Notes under the pieces: model-generated
The model's database searches: none
Seen by the model: only the letters and a program-made list of their open reading frames with translations
What the model was told of the DNA's origin: nothing
Made by a program: the position numbers and the translations under genes
Shown here: piece after piece, positions 63,987 to 64,000 of the stretch
How the letters are laid out: every line of letters starts with the position of its first letter
Numbering within the stretch: the first letter of the stretch is position 1
NCBI GenBank assembly: GCA_016800925.1
Contig: JABCPU010000005.1
Location: 492,227 to 556,226, forward strand
Origin: Suillus spraguei
Taxonomy: Eukaryota > Basidiomycota > Agaricomycetes > Boletales > Suillaceae
Direction: 5' to 3'
DNA: 64,000 nucleotides

Positions 63987-64000
63987 AGTGTTCCTTTTGA

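Overview
The window looks like repeat-rich chromosomal DNA of a basidiomycete fungus, most likely an agaricomycete. The evidence is short GT-AG introns of about 50-65 bp in nearly every gene, a DUF6533-type membrane protein, a fungal KDZ (Kyakuja-Dileera-Zisupton) transposase with its CxC2-type region, a chromodomain Ty3/gypsy element, a PIF/Harbinger element and a DIRS/Ngaro-like reverse transcriptase. No species can be named from the sequence alone.

Layout. 1-5.9 kb is the most host-like part: a partial LTR, a DPH3 (diphthamide synthesis) gene and an intron-rich MFS transporter gene, both on the minus strand. 5.9-9.8 kb and 25.1-29.0 kb are the arms of a nearly identical 3.9-kb inverted duplication. 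Each arm carries a flavin-dependent halogenase gene (transcribed outward in both) and a 480-bp element with long terminal inverted repeats. The 15-kb spacer between the arms is mobile DNA: a decayed KDZ transposase split by solo LTRs, a gene with an RNase H1 hybrid-binding domain, unrecognised repeat-associated genes and a solo LTR nested in another. Just outside the right arm is a DUF6533 gene.

30.0-41.7 kb is one PIF/Harbinger transposon (TTA target duplication, SANT-like gene and DDE transposase). It is split by an LTR (family C), which is itself split by a 7.4-kb chromovirus (copy 1, CATCT duplication). 41.9-54.9 kb is a DIRS/Ngaro-like element whose gag-like part and reverse transcriptase are separated by an inverted LTR (family B). 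That LTR carries a 9.4-kb chromovirus (copy 2, TGTGG duplication), which is interrupted by two further solo LTRs (families A and D). 55-64 kb holds a minisatellite, a gag-only LTR element, another family C LTR, a Zn2Cys6-like gene and family A and B LTRs.

Main results. (1) The halogenase inverted duplication has different single-base lesions in each copy. (2) The chromoviruses carry an extra ORF with a CCHC zinc knuckle downstream of the chromodomain, out of frame in copy 2 and fused to pol by a 205-bp deletion in copy 1. (3) Their PBS matches their own LTR near the predicted transcription start, the signature of Tf1/sushi-type self-priming. (4) Stop codons in the retroelements are repeatedly CGA to TGA changes, pointing to CpG-directed mutation. 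(5) Exact target duplications give a relative order for most of the insertions. Everything was read by eye; no database search or alignment program was used.
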